A stretch of DNA of 64,000 nucleotides from Nitrososphaera sp. (GCF_013388945.1 NZ_JACAEH010000021.1:95309-159308); one strand, 5' to 3'. Counted from the first letter of the stretch, positions 7,887-16,580 are shown. Numbers and translations are program-made. The notes: a model not told the origin generated them from the letters alone.

Positions 7887-8578
7887 AGCTTGCTTCCGCA
7901 CTCTTCGCAGAACAGCGCGCCGGCCTCGTTCTGGTAGCCGCACGACGCGCACTTTGCAGCCACTGCCTTGCCCGCAGAACTCAGGAGAATAATGTCGCCT
8001 ATCTTTGAGATGCCGTTCCAGTCGACGTCCTTGGTTCCAGACTCTGAAGCAATCTTGAGCGATATCTGGGCGTTCCCGCCGACCCTGTGCAGGCCAATCT
8101 TCTCTACCTTGCCAACAAGCATGGCCTCGCTGTCGTAGGCAGACATGCCCACCAGCTGGTCGATTGCAACGAAACCTTCGGCTGTGGGCACGGTTGATTG
8201 AGCAGGGGCCAGCTTTTCTGCAGCCTTTGGCTGGGCCTTTGCAGGCGCCTGCTGGCCCGGCGCTTCAAACTTGCGGTACTGCGCTATTGTGGCGCTGCAG
8301 GTCTTGCACTTGTACTCACCCTTTTCCACAAGCGTAACTCCCTCGCCGAGGTCCTCGTTTGGGCTCTCGTATTTCAGGGCCGGCGCGCCCTCGTACTCTT
8401 TTTCGCACTTGTTGCAGAAGTACTTCGTGAACCTGTCCTCGTCGAGCCTGCCGATGCCGGCAAGGAACAGCTCCGGGCCTCCAAGGTTTGCCATTTTCTG
8501 CTCGTCGTCTGTAACCCTTGCAATCGCAAATCCGCCCGAGCCGCGCAACTTTTTCTCGGCCATGTCTTCTGCCATCAT
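7883..8578 (-). CDS. Zinc-ribbon protein with PRC-barrel-like domain
   Basis: The 231-residue protein carries three zinc-binding knuckle pairs: CNKCEKEY (about residue 55) with CKTC (about 92), and a C-terminal ribbon CASCGYQNEAGALFCEECG. Between them lies a proline/alanine/lysine linker and a domain with SAYDSEAMLVGKVEKIGL, which looks like a PRC-barrel or SH3-type beta-barrel. The N-terminal part mentions no known motif. Starts at MMAEDM or the second Met are equally possible; a TATA-like ATTTAAATA lies about 30 nt upstream. Its stop overlaps the synthetase stop by four bases. Function unknown, probably a cytoplasmic adaptor. Confidence 0.7.
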   Translation of the reverse strand: MMAEDMAEKKLRGSGGFAIARVTDDEQKMANLGGPELFLAGIGRLDEDRFTKYFCNKCEKEYEGAPALKYESPNEDLGEGVTLVEKGEYKCKTCSATIAQYRKFEAPGQQAPAKAQPKAAEKLAPAQSTVPTAEGFVAIDQLVGMSAYDSEAMLVGKVEKIGLHRVGGNAQISLKIASESGTKDVDWNGISKIGDIILLSSAGKAVAAKCASCGYQNEAGALFCEECGSKL

Positions 8579-8663
8579 GATGACAGTTTGCCGCCTGCTA
8601 GTTATTTAAATCGTGCTTGTGCCAAATAGCATTAAATTATGCCGAGTGCGAGCGTAACTGCGC

Positions 8664-8754
8664 GGGCCCGTAGCTCAGCCAGGTAGAGTACCGGACTTTT
8701 AACTCACTCGAGAAAGAAATCCGGTTGTCTCGGGTTCGAATCCCGACGGGCCCG
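8664..8754 (+). tRNA. tRNA-Lys (TTT), intron-containing
   Basis: Acceptor GGGCCCG/CGGGCCC pairs fully with discriminator G. The T-arm is TCGGG-TTCGAAT-CCCGA. The anticodon stem CCGGA/TCCGG encloses 24 nt instead of 7, which resolves to loop CTTTTAA (anticodon TTT) plus a 17-nt intron at the canonical position after base 37. CCA is not encoded. Confidence 0.93.
8702..8718 (+). other. Archaeal tRNA intron (17 nt)
   Basis: Seventeen extra bases lie between tRNA positions 37 and 38 of tRNA-Lys. The flanking sequence can form the bulge-helix-bulge cut by the archaeal splicing endonuclease. The exact boundary could slide by one base because of flanking A residues. Confidence 0.8.
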
Positions 8755-8819
8755 CTCACCTGATTGCAAAAACGGCAGAAACACGATGTTTTTAAGCTCA
8801 CGCCTGCAACCCTGCATGA

Positions 8820-10172
8820 ATGGGAAAAAAGCTGGCTGTCGCCATAGTTGCAATAGTCGCGATAGCCGGCCTTGTAGCTGTTTCAAAGATTCTGGGCGAC
8901 ATGAGGGCGGCGCAGCTGGAAGATGAAAATGCGCAGCCTGCCGTTGAAGAAAATGCTGCAGGCAATGATGCCGCAGTTTCAGAAACTGCCGCAATAGGAG
9001 ATACGGTAGTCTCAGAAACAAAAGAGTGCCCAAGGCCCCCGCCTGCGGCGCCCTTCCCGCCCGTTGCACAGGTCACAAAAGTGGCCGACGGGGACCGGGT
9101 GTCACTTGACGTAAAAGGGATAGAGTTCCCGGACGTCTTTGGGAGGCTTGGAGGGGACGACTTTGACATCGACCCCGACAACCCCGCCTGCTTCCCTGCA
9201 GTCATGGAACACGTGCTCGACGGGCCGTCCAGGGTCAACGCCAACCTGGTTGCAATTGCCCCTGCAGTGTTTTACGAGCAGATCCGGCCCACGCCCAAGT
9301 TTGCCCCATGGAACAACGACCTTTCGCTCACCGACACCGGCTACTATGCAAAGCTGGTCGGCGCGTTCAAGGCAGAGGGATTTCAGGTGATGCACACAGA
9401 GCAGGTCTCGCCCGGCTTTTACGGCACGCCGGAGGACTGGGCGATGCTTGACACAATGAAGCAGGACCCTGCGTGGTGGGACGCGTGGTTTGACGAGTGG
9501 GAAAAGTGGGTCGTGCCAAGGGCCGCGCTTGCAGAGGCAAACGATGTCGACGTTTTCGTGCTCGTGTCGTGGACTGACTCGACGTTCAGGCCCGACATCT
9601 ACCCTGACTATGATACCCGCTGGCGCGACATCATCGCAAAAGTGCGCGAGGTCTATTCCGGAGACGTCGGCGTTATCCTGTCAAACACCGCCCAGGAAAG
9701 TTTCACGTTTGCAGACGCAGTCGATGTCGTGGTAATAGGCTCTTTCAGCGGCTACCAGCTGAACATTCAGGCCGACGGCAAGAAGGTGATAAGCAACAGG
9801 AACAACCCGACGCTTGCAGAGTTGACAGAGGCATACGAGATTACTTTCGACCAGTCGGAGGGCAGGTTCCCTGCAAGCCTGCCGGTCTACTATGCGATAG
9901 GCGCAGTCAGCGCCGACGGCCAGGCGGGCTCCGAGGACGTCGAGGTGATACCTACGATTGATCCTGACTTTGAGGAGCAGGCGCTCTACTACGAGGCCCT
10001 GTTTGCAGCGCTTGAAGACGAGACGTGGGTCGACGGCCTGATAATCCAGAGGATGGACTGGTTTGACCAGTACGAGCGGTCTGCAGAGGTCTACTGGGAC
10101 GAGACCCGCAGCTCGTCGCCTCGAAGCAAGCCTGCAGAGAGCATCATGACGTTCTGGTATTCAGTGACCTGA
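8820..10172 (+). CDS. Secreted glycoside-hydrolase-like TIM-barrel protein
   Basis: The 450-residue protein has an N-terminal signal or anchor helix (LAVAIVAIVAIAGLVAV), an acidic linker rich in E and A, then a compact domain from about residue 95. Features such as APWNNDLSL, WDAWFDEWEKWV, VFVLVSWTDSTF and DGLIIQRMDWFDQYERS near the end, closed by SPRSKPAESIMTFWYS, resemble the beta/alpha-barrel and C-terminal signature of glycoside hydrolases of the beta-mannanase kind. The conserved acids of such enzymes could be in the aspartate/glutamate-rich strands, but I cannot assign the catalytic pair. It would act outside the membrane. Substrate unknown; a non-enzymatic role is possible. Confidence 0.6.
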   Translation: MGKKLAVAIVAIVAIAGLVAVSKILGDMRAAQLEDENAQPAVEENAAGNDAAVSETAAIGDTVVSETKECPRPPPAAPFPPVAQVTKVADGDRVSLDVKGIEFPDVFGRLGGDDFDIDPDNPACFPAVMEHVLDGPSRVNANLVAIAPAVFYEQIRPTPKFAPWNNDLSLTDTGYYAKLVGAFKAEGFQVMHTEQVSPGFYGTPEDWAMLDTMKQDPAWWDAWFDEWEKWVVPRAALAEANDVDVFVLVSWTDSTFRPDIYPDYDTRWRDIIAKVREVYSGDVGVILSNTAQESFTFADAVDVVVIGSFSGYQLNIQADGKKVISNRNNPTLAELTEAYEITFDQSEGRFPASLPVYYAIGAVSADGQAGSEDVEVIPTIDPDFEEQALYYEALFAALEDETWVDGLIIQRMDWFDQYERSAEVYWDETRSSSPRSKPAESIMTFWYSVT

Positions 10173-10184
10173 CCCTGCAGGGAA

Positions 10185-12962
10185 TCAGTCGTTCCAGAAT
10201 CCACGGGTGATAACGTACTGCTTTTCTGCCTCGTATATGCTGCGGTACACCTGCTCGTCGTCGATGTAGTTTCGCAGAATCCTTGCAGCCGTGTCGGCAC
10301 CCACGCCGTGCCCCGCCAGGACCACGAGCGCTTTTCTGCCAAAGTTGTTCACAAGCGACGCCACCTTCCATGCGCGCTCAAAGCGGTGGTTCTCCTCGTC
10401 GCTCAGTTTGCCGCCGGCAAGCCTGCGCTGTATCACCTTTGACATGTCATAGTCTGACCAGAACGTAGCGGTAACAAGTTTTGACCTGCACGACGGGCAT
10501 GTGATGACTTCTGGCACTTCCCTGGTTTCCATGACGCGCTCCCACTTGCCGCACCTGATGCAGACAAGCCTGTGCTTTGTCTTCTCAAGCCTCTCTTTCA
10601 CTAATTCTATAACACCCTTCTCGATGCTCTGCGGGGCTGCAGCCGACTTGGCAGAGTGCTCCATTATGGGCCGGGCCAAATCAGAGAATTTCGTGACTTC
10701 GAGCCAGTGGAGCTTTATCGTCCCGTCTTTTATGCCTGCAAGCACCCTCGCCGCGTGCGCCATGTCGTACTTGTCGTGCACAAGCTCGCGTATTGACTCG
10801 GAGCTGACAGGCGTCTTTGAGTACCTGTCGTATATCAGGCGCGCGGCTTTCTTGTCGTAGACTGCCTCCCTTGCAATCATACCAAACCTCTTTGCCACCA
10901 TCCAGACCTTCCAGTTTATCTGGTGCGTGCCTGAAAGCGAGGCTATTATCACAGGCTCCAGGTCGTACACGTCGTTGAGCGCGGCTTCAATCCTGCCCTT
11001 TGCCATCCTCGCGCTTGAGGTGAGCATTATCCTGTACGCGTCGGCCCTTGATTCTACGACGTAGCCGAGCTGCGACGAAAGTATCGTCGACAGAAGCGAC
11101 GCAAGCGTGTTGTTTGTCTTTGAGCCAAACGTAGAGTGGATGACAAGCATGTTCCTTGACGCCATGCTCTCGACCACGATGTTCTTGGAGTCGGGTATCA
11201 GCCCGAGCGCCTTTTGCGTGTCGTCCATGATGTCAGTCGACAGCTTGACATGACCTTTTGCGGCCTGGTCGCGGATTATCCCTACCTGCTCGGCAGTCTT
11301 GAAGTCGACAGGTATCATCTCGCCCACCCAGTACGGGATGTTGATTGCAGCCCCGCGCAAAGGCTCGACGTTTACCACCATCCTGCCCTCGTCGACTGCA
11401 AGCACGCGCCACTGCGAGCCCTTGAGGACGAAAACGTTGCCCCGCTCGCCATAGTCGCCCACAAACTGCTGGTCCAAAGTGCCAATCCTGCGCTTGCTTA
11501 TCGAGTCGACGACCTCGAACTTTAGCACGTGCGGTATCATCGACAAATTTTCAAAGTAGTACTTGTACGCCTTTATCTTGCGGCTGTACGTCCGAGATTC
11601 TCTGTCGTACTTTATCACGTGGTGACCTGCAAGTATGTCAAGGCAGCTTTCTACGTCTGACAGGCGGACTGCGCGGAACGGGTGCGCCCGCGTGACAAGG
11701 TCGTAGGCCCGGTCCACGCTCACGGGGTCGCGGGTCTGCATAGCAAGGCCCACCAAGTGGTGCGCCATTGCGTCAAGCGCCCCTTCGTGCATCTTTTGCT
11801 CCTCGATGGAGCCGTGCTTCATGCGGTTGATTATCGCCAGTGCCTCTATCTCGTCGTCGGGGTTGTTTGTCACCACAAGCCCCTTGGCAAACTCGCGCTG
11901 CTTGTGCCTGCTCCTGCCGATTCTCTGCATAAGTTTTGATACCTGTCTTGGCGAGCCGTAGTGTATGACAAGGTCTACCGCGCCTATGTCAAGTCCCAAT
12001 TCAAGCGAGCTTGTGCACACCACAATGCCGGCCTCGCCTGCGCGCAATGTGTGCTCTGTCTCTTCGCGCATCTCCTTTGACAGCGAGCCATGATGTATGT
12101 CGACTTTGATCTCGGACTGGTTGTTCAAGATGGTGCCGAGGTACTCTGCCTCGTCGCGGGTGTTCGTGAAGAGCAGGACCGAGCCTTCCACCTTGCTGCT
12201 TTTGACGTATTCCACGACAAAGTGCGCCACGTTGTTCAGCGACCCCTTGACGTACTTTACCTCGATGTCGTAGCCCCTTGCCGCTGTGTCTACTAGCACC
12301 GCGTGCTTTCTGCCGGCGCCTGCCACGAACTTGGCTGCCTCTTCAAGGTTGCCGACGGTGGCAGACAGCCCTATCCTTGTAAGTTCGTGATTAGAAGCTG
12401 CCTGCAATCTTTCCAGGCTTATCGACAAATGCGACCCTCGCTCTGAAGGCACCAGCTCGTGCACCTCGTCGACTATGACGTACCGCAAGCCTTTGAGCGC
12501 GGCAAGCATCTTTTCGTTTGTAAGCACCACTGCAAGCGACTCGGGCGTAGTTATCAGCACGTCGGGCGGGTTGTCGACTATTTTCTTTTTTGCCGCAGCT
12601 GTCGTGTCGCCGTGGCGTATCTCGACCCTGAGCCCTTCTGACTCGGCATACCTCACTATCCTCCTGAGAACGTCGTTGTTAAGCGCGCGAAGCGGAGTGA
12701 TGTAGATGGCGCGTATGCCGTTTTTTTCTTCCTGAGAAAGCGCGGTGAAAACAGGCATGACTGCGGCTTCTGTTTTTCCAGAACCTGTGGGCGCGACAAG
12801 CAGGCAGTTTACTTTTCTTGCAATTACCGGCAGGGCCTTTTCCTGTATCGTTGTTAGCCGGTCAAAACCTTCCCGGGCAAACTTTTCATTTACCCGCCTG
12901 TCCAGAGCCTTGCCTGTCTCCAGAAGGCTGGGATTGCTTGGCTCTTGAGCTTGTCTTTTCAT
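10185..12962 (-). CDS. lhr: Lhr-family DEAD/H-box helicase
   Basis: The 925-residue protein has all superfamily 2 helicase motifs: Q-motif region TTIQEKALP, Walker A APTGSGKT (residues 57-64), TPLRALNND, TTPESL, Walker B DEVH, SATVG, and the second RecA domain with QRIGRSRHK (motif VI). Length and C-terminal region match archaeal Lhr (large helicase-related), with a winged-helix and DUF1998-like or zinc-bearing end; a knuckle CIRCGKW...CPSCRSK appears near residue 810. Lhr proteins unwind DNA and RNA-DNA hybrids in repair. The ATG start is supported by N-terminal alignment but its first 25 residues overlap another ORF. Confidence 0.9.
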   Translation of the reverse strand: MKRQAQEPSNPSLLETGKALDRRVNEKFAREGFDRLTTIQEKALPVIARKVNCLLVAPTGSGKTEAAVMPVFTALSQEEKNGIRAIYITPLRALNNDVLRRIVRYAESEGLRVEIRHGDTTAAAKKKIVDNPPDVLITTPESLAVVLTNEKMLAALKGLRYVIVDEVHELVPSERGSHLSISLERLQAASNHELTRIGLSATVGNLEEAAKFVAGAGRKHAVLVDTAARGYDIEVKYVKGSLNNVAHFVVEYVKSSKVEGSVLLFTNTRDEAEYLGTILNNQSEIKVDIHHGSLSKEMREETEHTLRAGEAGIVVCTSSLELGLDIGAVDLVIHYGSPRQVSKLMQRIGRSRHKQREFAKGLVVTNNPDDEIEALAIINRMKHGSIEEQKMHEGALDAMAHHLVGLAMQTRDPVSVDRAYDLVTRAHPFRAVRLSDVESCLDILAGHHVIKYDRESRTYSRKIKAYKYYFENLSMIPHVLKFEVVDSISKRRIGTLDQQFVGDYGERGNVFVLKGSQWRVLAVDEGRMVVNVEPLRGAAINIPYWVGEMIPVDFKTAEQVGIIRDQAAKGHVKLSTDIMDDTQKALGLIPDSKNIVVESMASRNMLVIHSTFGSKTNNTLASLLSTILSSQLGYVVESRADAYRIMLTSSARMAKGRIEAALNDVYDLEPVIIASLSGTHQINWKVWMVAKRFGMIAREAVYDKKAARLIYDRYSKTPVSSESIRELVHDKYDMAHAARVLAGIKDGTIKLHWLEVTKFSDLARPIMEHSAKSAAAPQSIEKGVIELVKERLEKTKHRLVCIRCGKWERVMETREVPEVITCPSCRSKLVTATFWSDYDMSKVIQRRLAGGKLSDEENHRFERAWKVASLVNNFGRKALVVLAGHGVGADTAARILRNYIDDEQVYRSIYEAEKQYVITRGFWND

Positions 12963-13050
12963 AAACCATTACTGCAAACAGGCCGACCACGAACAAACCG
13001 ACCGCGACGTACACGTACGAGTCAAAGTTTGCGATAGCCTCGCCTACCAT
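12886..13050 (-). CDS. Possible small membrane protein overlapping lhr start
   Basis: From an ATG a 54-residue ORF encodes one clear membrane helix (YVYVAVGLFVVGLFAVMVY, residues 12-30) followed by a basic, polar tail. Its last 77 bases overlap the 5' end of the helicase gene in another frame. Hydrophobic segment placement and an ATG support it, but it has no recognised homologue and the overlap weakens the call. If real, translation of the helicase may be coupled to it. Confidence 0.35.
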   Translation of the reverse strand: MVGEAIANFDSYVYVAVGLFVVGLFAVMVYEKTSSRAKQSQPSGDRQGSGQAGK

Positions 13051-13153
13051 GCAGGACTACTTTGCCGTGCGTCCATAAATACATTCGTTTTGCGTTCCAA
13101 GGTGCGAAAATCGTATCTTAGCTTTATAAGCGATCTGAGGGGCGAAACGCTTT

Positions 13154-15376
13154 ATGCACACCAGATTAGCTAGTGGGGTTCTGCTGGCAGCCATCCTTGC
13201 ATTTTCAATAGCATCGATGGCAGTGGCAGCCCGGCCCGCATTCGCGCAGAGCGAGACCAAGGGCCAGTCTTGGAGTTCTATGAACACTTTGGCAGGCGAT
13301 GCCGAAAAGACTTTTGAAACGGACAAGGCAGGCGCTCTTGCCAAGCTCGACCAGGCGGAGGAAAAATACAACAGCGCTTTCCGCGCCACTGCGTTTGAAG
13401 TCGACAATGCAACTGGACAGGCGATGGACAAGGCGTTTGTCGACATGCGCGCCGCCATCAACTCTGGAAGCAAGATAGACGTCATGCTGAACAAGCAGGT
13501 GATAGACAAGCTCACCTACAAGGTGGCTTTCATGAAGATACAAAAGAGCCTGAGCGAGGCGACGTCCCAGCCACTGAGACAGGCAAAGGTGAACGAGGCC
13601 GCCGGGTGGTACACGGTCATGACGGTCAAGTTCAAGTACGACCAGACGCCGACAGAGTCGTCGCAGGCAATGGCAGCGCTGCAGGCCGACTCTAGCAAAC
13701 TTCAGGAGCTGACGCCTGTCATAATCGACGGCCTGAAGGCCCAGTTCCTGCTCAAGGTTCGTGAAGAAATTGTGGAGGCAGTAGGCGCGCTTGAAAAGAC
13801 GCCGGCCGACACGCTTAACGCGCAAAAGTTTACGCAGGAAGGGACGATGTACTACCGCACTTTGCAGCCCGACGTGGCGGCAAAGATAGGCGCCGAGGAC
13901 GAGGCGGAACTTTCGCACGAGCTTGACGAGCTGATGGAGGCGTCGGCAGCAGGCGACCTTGCAAAGGCGCAGGAAGTGGCTGCAGAGTTGAGCGCGCTCC
14001 TTGACGCGTACGAGGGCAAGGAATCGACAGGAATCGCAGGCGCGCTCAACACGATGAAGGACATGCTCACGCTTGTAGACGATGAATATTCTGCGGCGGT
14101 TGCAAACGGGCAGATAGTCGACCAGCAGGAATACGATGAAGCGGTGCTGTTCCTGGAGAGGGCGACTGACGCCTTTAACGGCGCCAGGTCTTCGCTAGAG
14201 GCGACAGGCTCGGCTGCGGCAGGCGAGCTGGAAGATGACCTTGCGACCATCGCGACTCTCGTGCAGGGCAAGGCCGACCCGTCTGAAGTGAGACAAGTGG
14301 TGCAGCACGCGCTTGCCGAAATAGAGACGATTCGCGCAGCGGCCGGCGGCAGCGCAGAATTTGCCGCCAACGTAGAGTTCATACGCGGCCACCTTGAAAA
14401 GGCGATAGAGAACAAGAACGCAAACAGGATACCGCTTGCAGCTGCGCACGCAGGCCACCCTGTGGAAGAGGTGTACTCGCTCATCACGGTGCCTCTGTCA
14501 AGCGCGGACGCAGAACTTGACGAGCAGCTCGACAGCGCGCTTGTAACGCTTGCAAACAGCATAGACACCCTGTCCGCATCGGAGGTTGAAAGCGCAGTCG
14601 CTGACATCAACGCGATGCTGGACGACGCGATGGCGGCAGTTGTCGGAAACGAGAGCAGCAAGCCAGAGTTTGGCGCGATGGTCGTGGTGTTGCTACTGCA
14701 GACAGCCGAGGTCGAGTACGGCGAGGCTGTCGCAAACGGCCAGATAGTCGAGGAGATAGAGTATCAGGACGCAAGCGCGTTCATGCACCGCGCAGTTGTG
14801 GTGTTTGAAGGCGTGAGGGGCGGAATGGACGAGCACGAGGCCGAAGAAATTGACGAGTTCTTTGCACAGCTCAATTCTGCAGTCTCTGCAAAGGCCGAGC
14901 CTGAACAAATAAACACGCTGCTTGGCGGCATAATCCACGAGCTTGACGAGGTGTTTGCGCTCGGCGTCGAGGACAGCGAGGAGCTCGACGGCTGGGGCTA
15001 CATCGACCACATCAAGGAGCTCCTGGACGAGGCAGTCGAGCACTACAAGGCAGGCAACGCTGCAGAAGCCCGGGCGCTTGCGATAGAGGCCTACCTTGAC
15101 AACTATGAGTTCATCGAGGCCGACATCGCCGAAGAGGACAGGCCGCTCATGGAAAAGGTAGAGATTGACATGAGAGTCGAGCTGGTCCAGATGATAGACC
15201 AGGGCAGGCCCGCGTCTGAAGTCGAGTCCCACGTCGAGCAGATAAAGACGGACCTTGAAGTCGCAAGGGCAGTGGTGACGCCCGAGTTCCCGGTCGCAGC
15301 AGTTGCAGCCGCGCTGGCAGTCGGCGGCGCCGTTGCCTACACAAGGTTCAGGACTTCCTTTGGCCGCAGGGCCTAA
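13154..15376 (+). CDS. Large helical exported protein with PEF sorting-type C-terminus
   Basis: The 740-residue protein has a signal peptide cleaved near AFAQSE (residue 32), a long acidic, alpha-helical mature part, and the C-terminal tail VVTPEFPVAAVAAALAV followed by a helix end and RFRTSFGRRA. The helical region contains related segments: VDDEYSAAVANGQIVDQQEYDEA (about 310) and VEYGEAVANGQIVEEIEYQDA (about 520), indicating internal duplication. A TATA box CTTTATAAG lies 30 nt upstream. Similar C-termini are processed by thaumarchaeal archaeosortase. Probably a surface-attached, coiled structural or binding protein; activity unknown. Confidence 0.8.
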   Translation: MHTRLASGVLLAAILAFSIASMAVAARPAFAQSETKGQSWSSMNTLAGDAEKTFETDKAGALAKLDQAEEKYNSAFRATAFEVDNATGQAMDKAFVDMRAAINSGSKIDVMLNKQVIDKLTYKVAFMKIQKSLSEATSQPLRQAKVNEAAGWYTVMTVKFKYDQTPTESSQAMAALQADSSKLQELTPVIIDGLKAQFLLKVREEIVEAVGALEKTPADTLNAQKFTQEGTMYYRTLQPDVAAKIGAEDEAELSHELDELMEASAAGDLAKAQEVAAELSALLDAYEGKESTGIAGALNTMKDMLTLVDDEYSAAVANGQIVDQQEYDEAVLFLERATDAFNGARSSLEATGSAAAGELEDDLATIATLVQGKADPSEVRQVVQHALAEIETIRAAAGGSAEFAANVEFIRGHLEKAIENKNANRIPLAAAHAGHPVEEVYSLITVPLSSADAELDEQLDSALVTLANSIDTLSASEVESAVADINAMLDDAMAAVVGNESSKPEFGAMVVVLLLQTAEVEYGEAVANGQIVEEIEYQDASAFMHRAVVVFEGVRGGMDEHEAEEIDEFFAQLNSAVSAKAEPEQINTLLGGIIHELDEVFALGVEDSEELDGWGYIDHIKELLDEAVEHYKAGNAAEARALAIEAYLDNYEFIEADIAEEDRPLMEKVEIDMRVELVQMIDQGRPASEVESHVEQIKTDLEVARAVVTPEFPVAAVAAALAVGGAVAYTRFRTSFGRRA

Positions 15377-15387
15377 AGGCCTCCTCA

Positions 15388-15395
15388 TTTTTTTT
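15388..15395 (+). terminator. Oligo-T transcription terminator
   Basis: Eight consecutive T residues follow the stop codon of the 740-residue protein gene, preceded by a short self-complementary GGCCTAAAGGCC. Archaeal RNA polymerase terminates at such T-runs. Confidence 0.5.
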
Positions 15396-15466
15396 CGCAC
15401 TGCAGTGCATTGGACAGGATACTGCATCCATAAATTTCAAAAACAAGCTCCCAATCACGGTTGACG

Positions 15467-15742
15467 ATGCAGAAAGCAATTGCAGTGTTGGCACTGGCAG
15501 CTGTCGTCGCGTCGATGGCAATTTCGGGCGCGCCGGCGTTTGCCCAGGATGATGAGAGGGAAGGCTTTGGCCTGACAGAGCGAGAGCGGGAAGGCGAGGA
15601 CGACGATAGAGGGTCCATCCTTGGCTCCGGCGTGGCTGGTCTGATCCTTGCCGGCACCGTTGCGGCAATTCTCGGAGTCGCAGGCTATGCGGGCTACAAG
15701 GTCTACCAGATAAAGAGGAAGGCAAAGCCAAAGGCGGCCTGA
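15467..15742 (+). CDS. Small exported protein with C-terminal TM helix
   Basis: The product (91 residues from the ATG) has a signal peptide (MQKAIAVLALAAVVASMAISG, cleavage near AFAQ), a very acidic and arginine-rich middle (DDEREGFGLTEREREGEDDDR), and a C-terminal membrane helix (VAGLILAGTVAAILGVAGYAGY) followed by a lysine-rich tail. An alternative TTG start lies two codons earlier. TATA-like CCATAAATT precedes it by about 30 nt. It is one base upstream of the di-heme-type membrane protein gene, so the two are probably an operon. No family recognised. Confidence 0.7.
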   Translation: MQKAIAVLALAAVVASMAISGAPAFAQDDEREGFGLTEREREGEDDDRGSILGSGVAGLILAGTVAAILGVAGYAGYKVYQIKRKAKPKAA

Positions 15743-15743
15743 A

Positions 15744-16214
15744 TTGAAGAGATTTTTTATCCTGGCGCTGCTGTTTGCACCTGCAGCGGCGTACGCAGAC
15801 GAAGGCGGCGCGGCAGCATCGCTTGGGTGGGTCGCGATAGGCGCAGGCGCGCTTGGCACCGTGCCTTTCATGCTTTACGTGCGCGTGAAAAAGCTGTCAG
15901 TCGCAACGCTTGGCGGCGGTGACGCGATAACAAGGGACCTCTCCCTGCAGCACCGGCCGATTCTGAACGCCCACATCGCGCTCAACCTGATAGGCTTTGC
16001 TGCCGGGGCCGCGCACGGGGTCGCCCTCATAAGGGGGCTTGACGCGATCTCGCTCTCGCTTGCGGTAGTGATGACAGTCCTGACTGCAAGCGGCATAGTG
16101 CTCAGGTTTTCTTCAAGGAACGCCAGGGTGTTTGCAAAGGTGCTCCACACCCAGATTGCAATGTCTGCATTGCTTGTAGTATTGATAGCGCTGCACGTGC
16201 TTGCTATGACTTGA
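15744..16214 (+). CDS. Four-TM cytochrome b-like membrane protein
   Basis: The 156-residue protein starts at TTG, one base after the previous stop. It has a signal-like first helix and three to four further helices. Histidines are spaced as in di-heme four-helix proteins: His77 and His91 in one helix (NAHIALN...AAHG), and His135 and His151 in another (LHTQIAM...IALH). This spacing suggests two stacked hemes, as in cytochrome b561 or ferric-reductase-like domains, moving electrons across the membrane. No flavin or NAD domain is attached. Its 3' end overlaps the convergent regulator gene by 11 bases; the neighbouring DtxR-like operator makes a link to iron attractive but unproven. Confidence 0.6.
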   Translation: MKRFFILALLFAPAAAYADEGGAAASLGWVAIGAGALGTVPFMLYVRVKKLSVATLGGGDAITRDLSLQHRPILNAHIALNLIGFAAGAAHGVALIRGLDAISLSLAVVMTVLTASGIVLRFSSRNARVFAKVLHTQIAMSALLVVLIALHVLAMT

Positions 16215-16545
16215 GCGAAATGCGCGCATCGTTTCTTTCAAAATGCAAGAACACCTGGTCGCGGGACAGGTTGAACTCCATCGACTTGACCCTGCTCCTG
16301 TAGTAGACGACCTTCCTGCCCTTGCCGTCAAGCTCTATCCTTTCGACAGACAGCAGGCCGGCCTCCTGGAGTTTCTTGATCTTTTTGTACGTTGAACTTA
16401 GCGGCAGCGAGTTTTCTGCAGACACCTGCGCGGCGGTCTTGGCGGCATCAATAGTTGACATTATTATCCTGTGCGAGACGCCGTCTGCAAGCTCTTGCAG
16501 GAGCGGCATCGCCACGTCGTGGCTGTCAAATGTGAGAGCGTTCAT
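16204..16545 (-). CDS. ArsR-like winged-helix transcriptional regulator
   Basis: The 113-residue protein (from ATG MNALTF; the track extends it to an upstream TTG) has a winged helix-turn-helix: DGVSHRIIMSTID, then AAKTAAQVSAENSLPLSSTYKKIKKLQEAGLLSVERI, followed by a wing with KGRKVVYYRSRV. It most resembles ArsR-type repressors lacking an obvious metal-binding CxC. It is preceded by a 28-bp palindrome of DtxR-box type between its TATA box and start codon, so its own expression is probably controlled by a metal-dependent DtxR/IdeR-family repressor. It would then be a second-tier regulator. Confidence 0.8.
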   Translation of the reverse strand: MNALTFDSHDVAMPLLQELADGVSHRIIMSTIDAAKTAAQVSAENSLPLSSTYKKIKKLQEAGLLSVERIELDGKGRKVVYYRSRVKSMEFNLSRDQVFLHFERNDARISLKS

Positions 16546-16552
16546 GGTCAAG

Positions 16553-16580
16553 TTAGGTAAGCCTAATTAGGCTAACCTAA
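16553..16580 (-). promoter_or_regulatory. DtxR/IdeR-type operator palindrome
   Basis: Two overlapping halves, TTAGGTAAGCCTAA and TTAGGCTAACCTAA, form a 28-bp near-perfect palindrome. The right half matches the known DtxR/IdeR box end (TAGGCTAACCTAA) exactly and the left half with one mismatch. It lies between the TATA box and ATG of the ArsR-like gene, where bound repressor would block RNA polymerase. Confidence 0.7.

Noticed and set aside
13852-14661. 269-aa minus-strand ORF inside the large exported protein gene
   Set aside because: Its serine/alanine-rich sequence mirrors the acidic helical coding strand; no start signal or domain, so it is a shadow.
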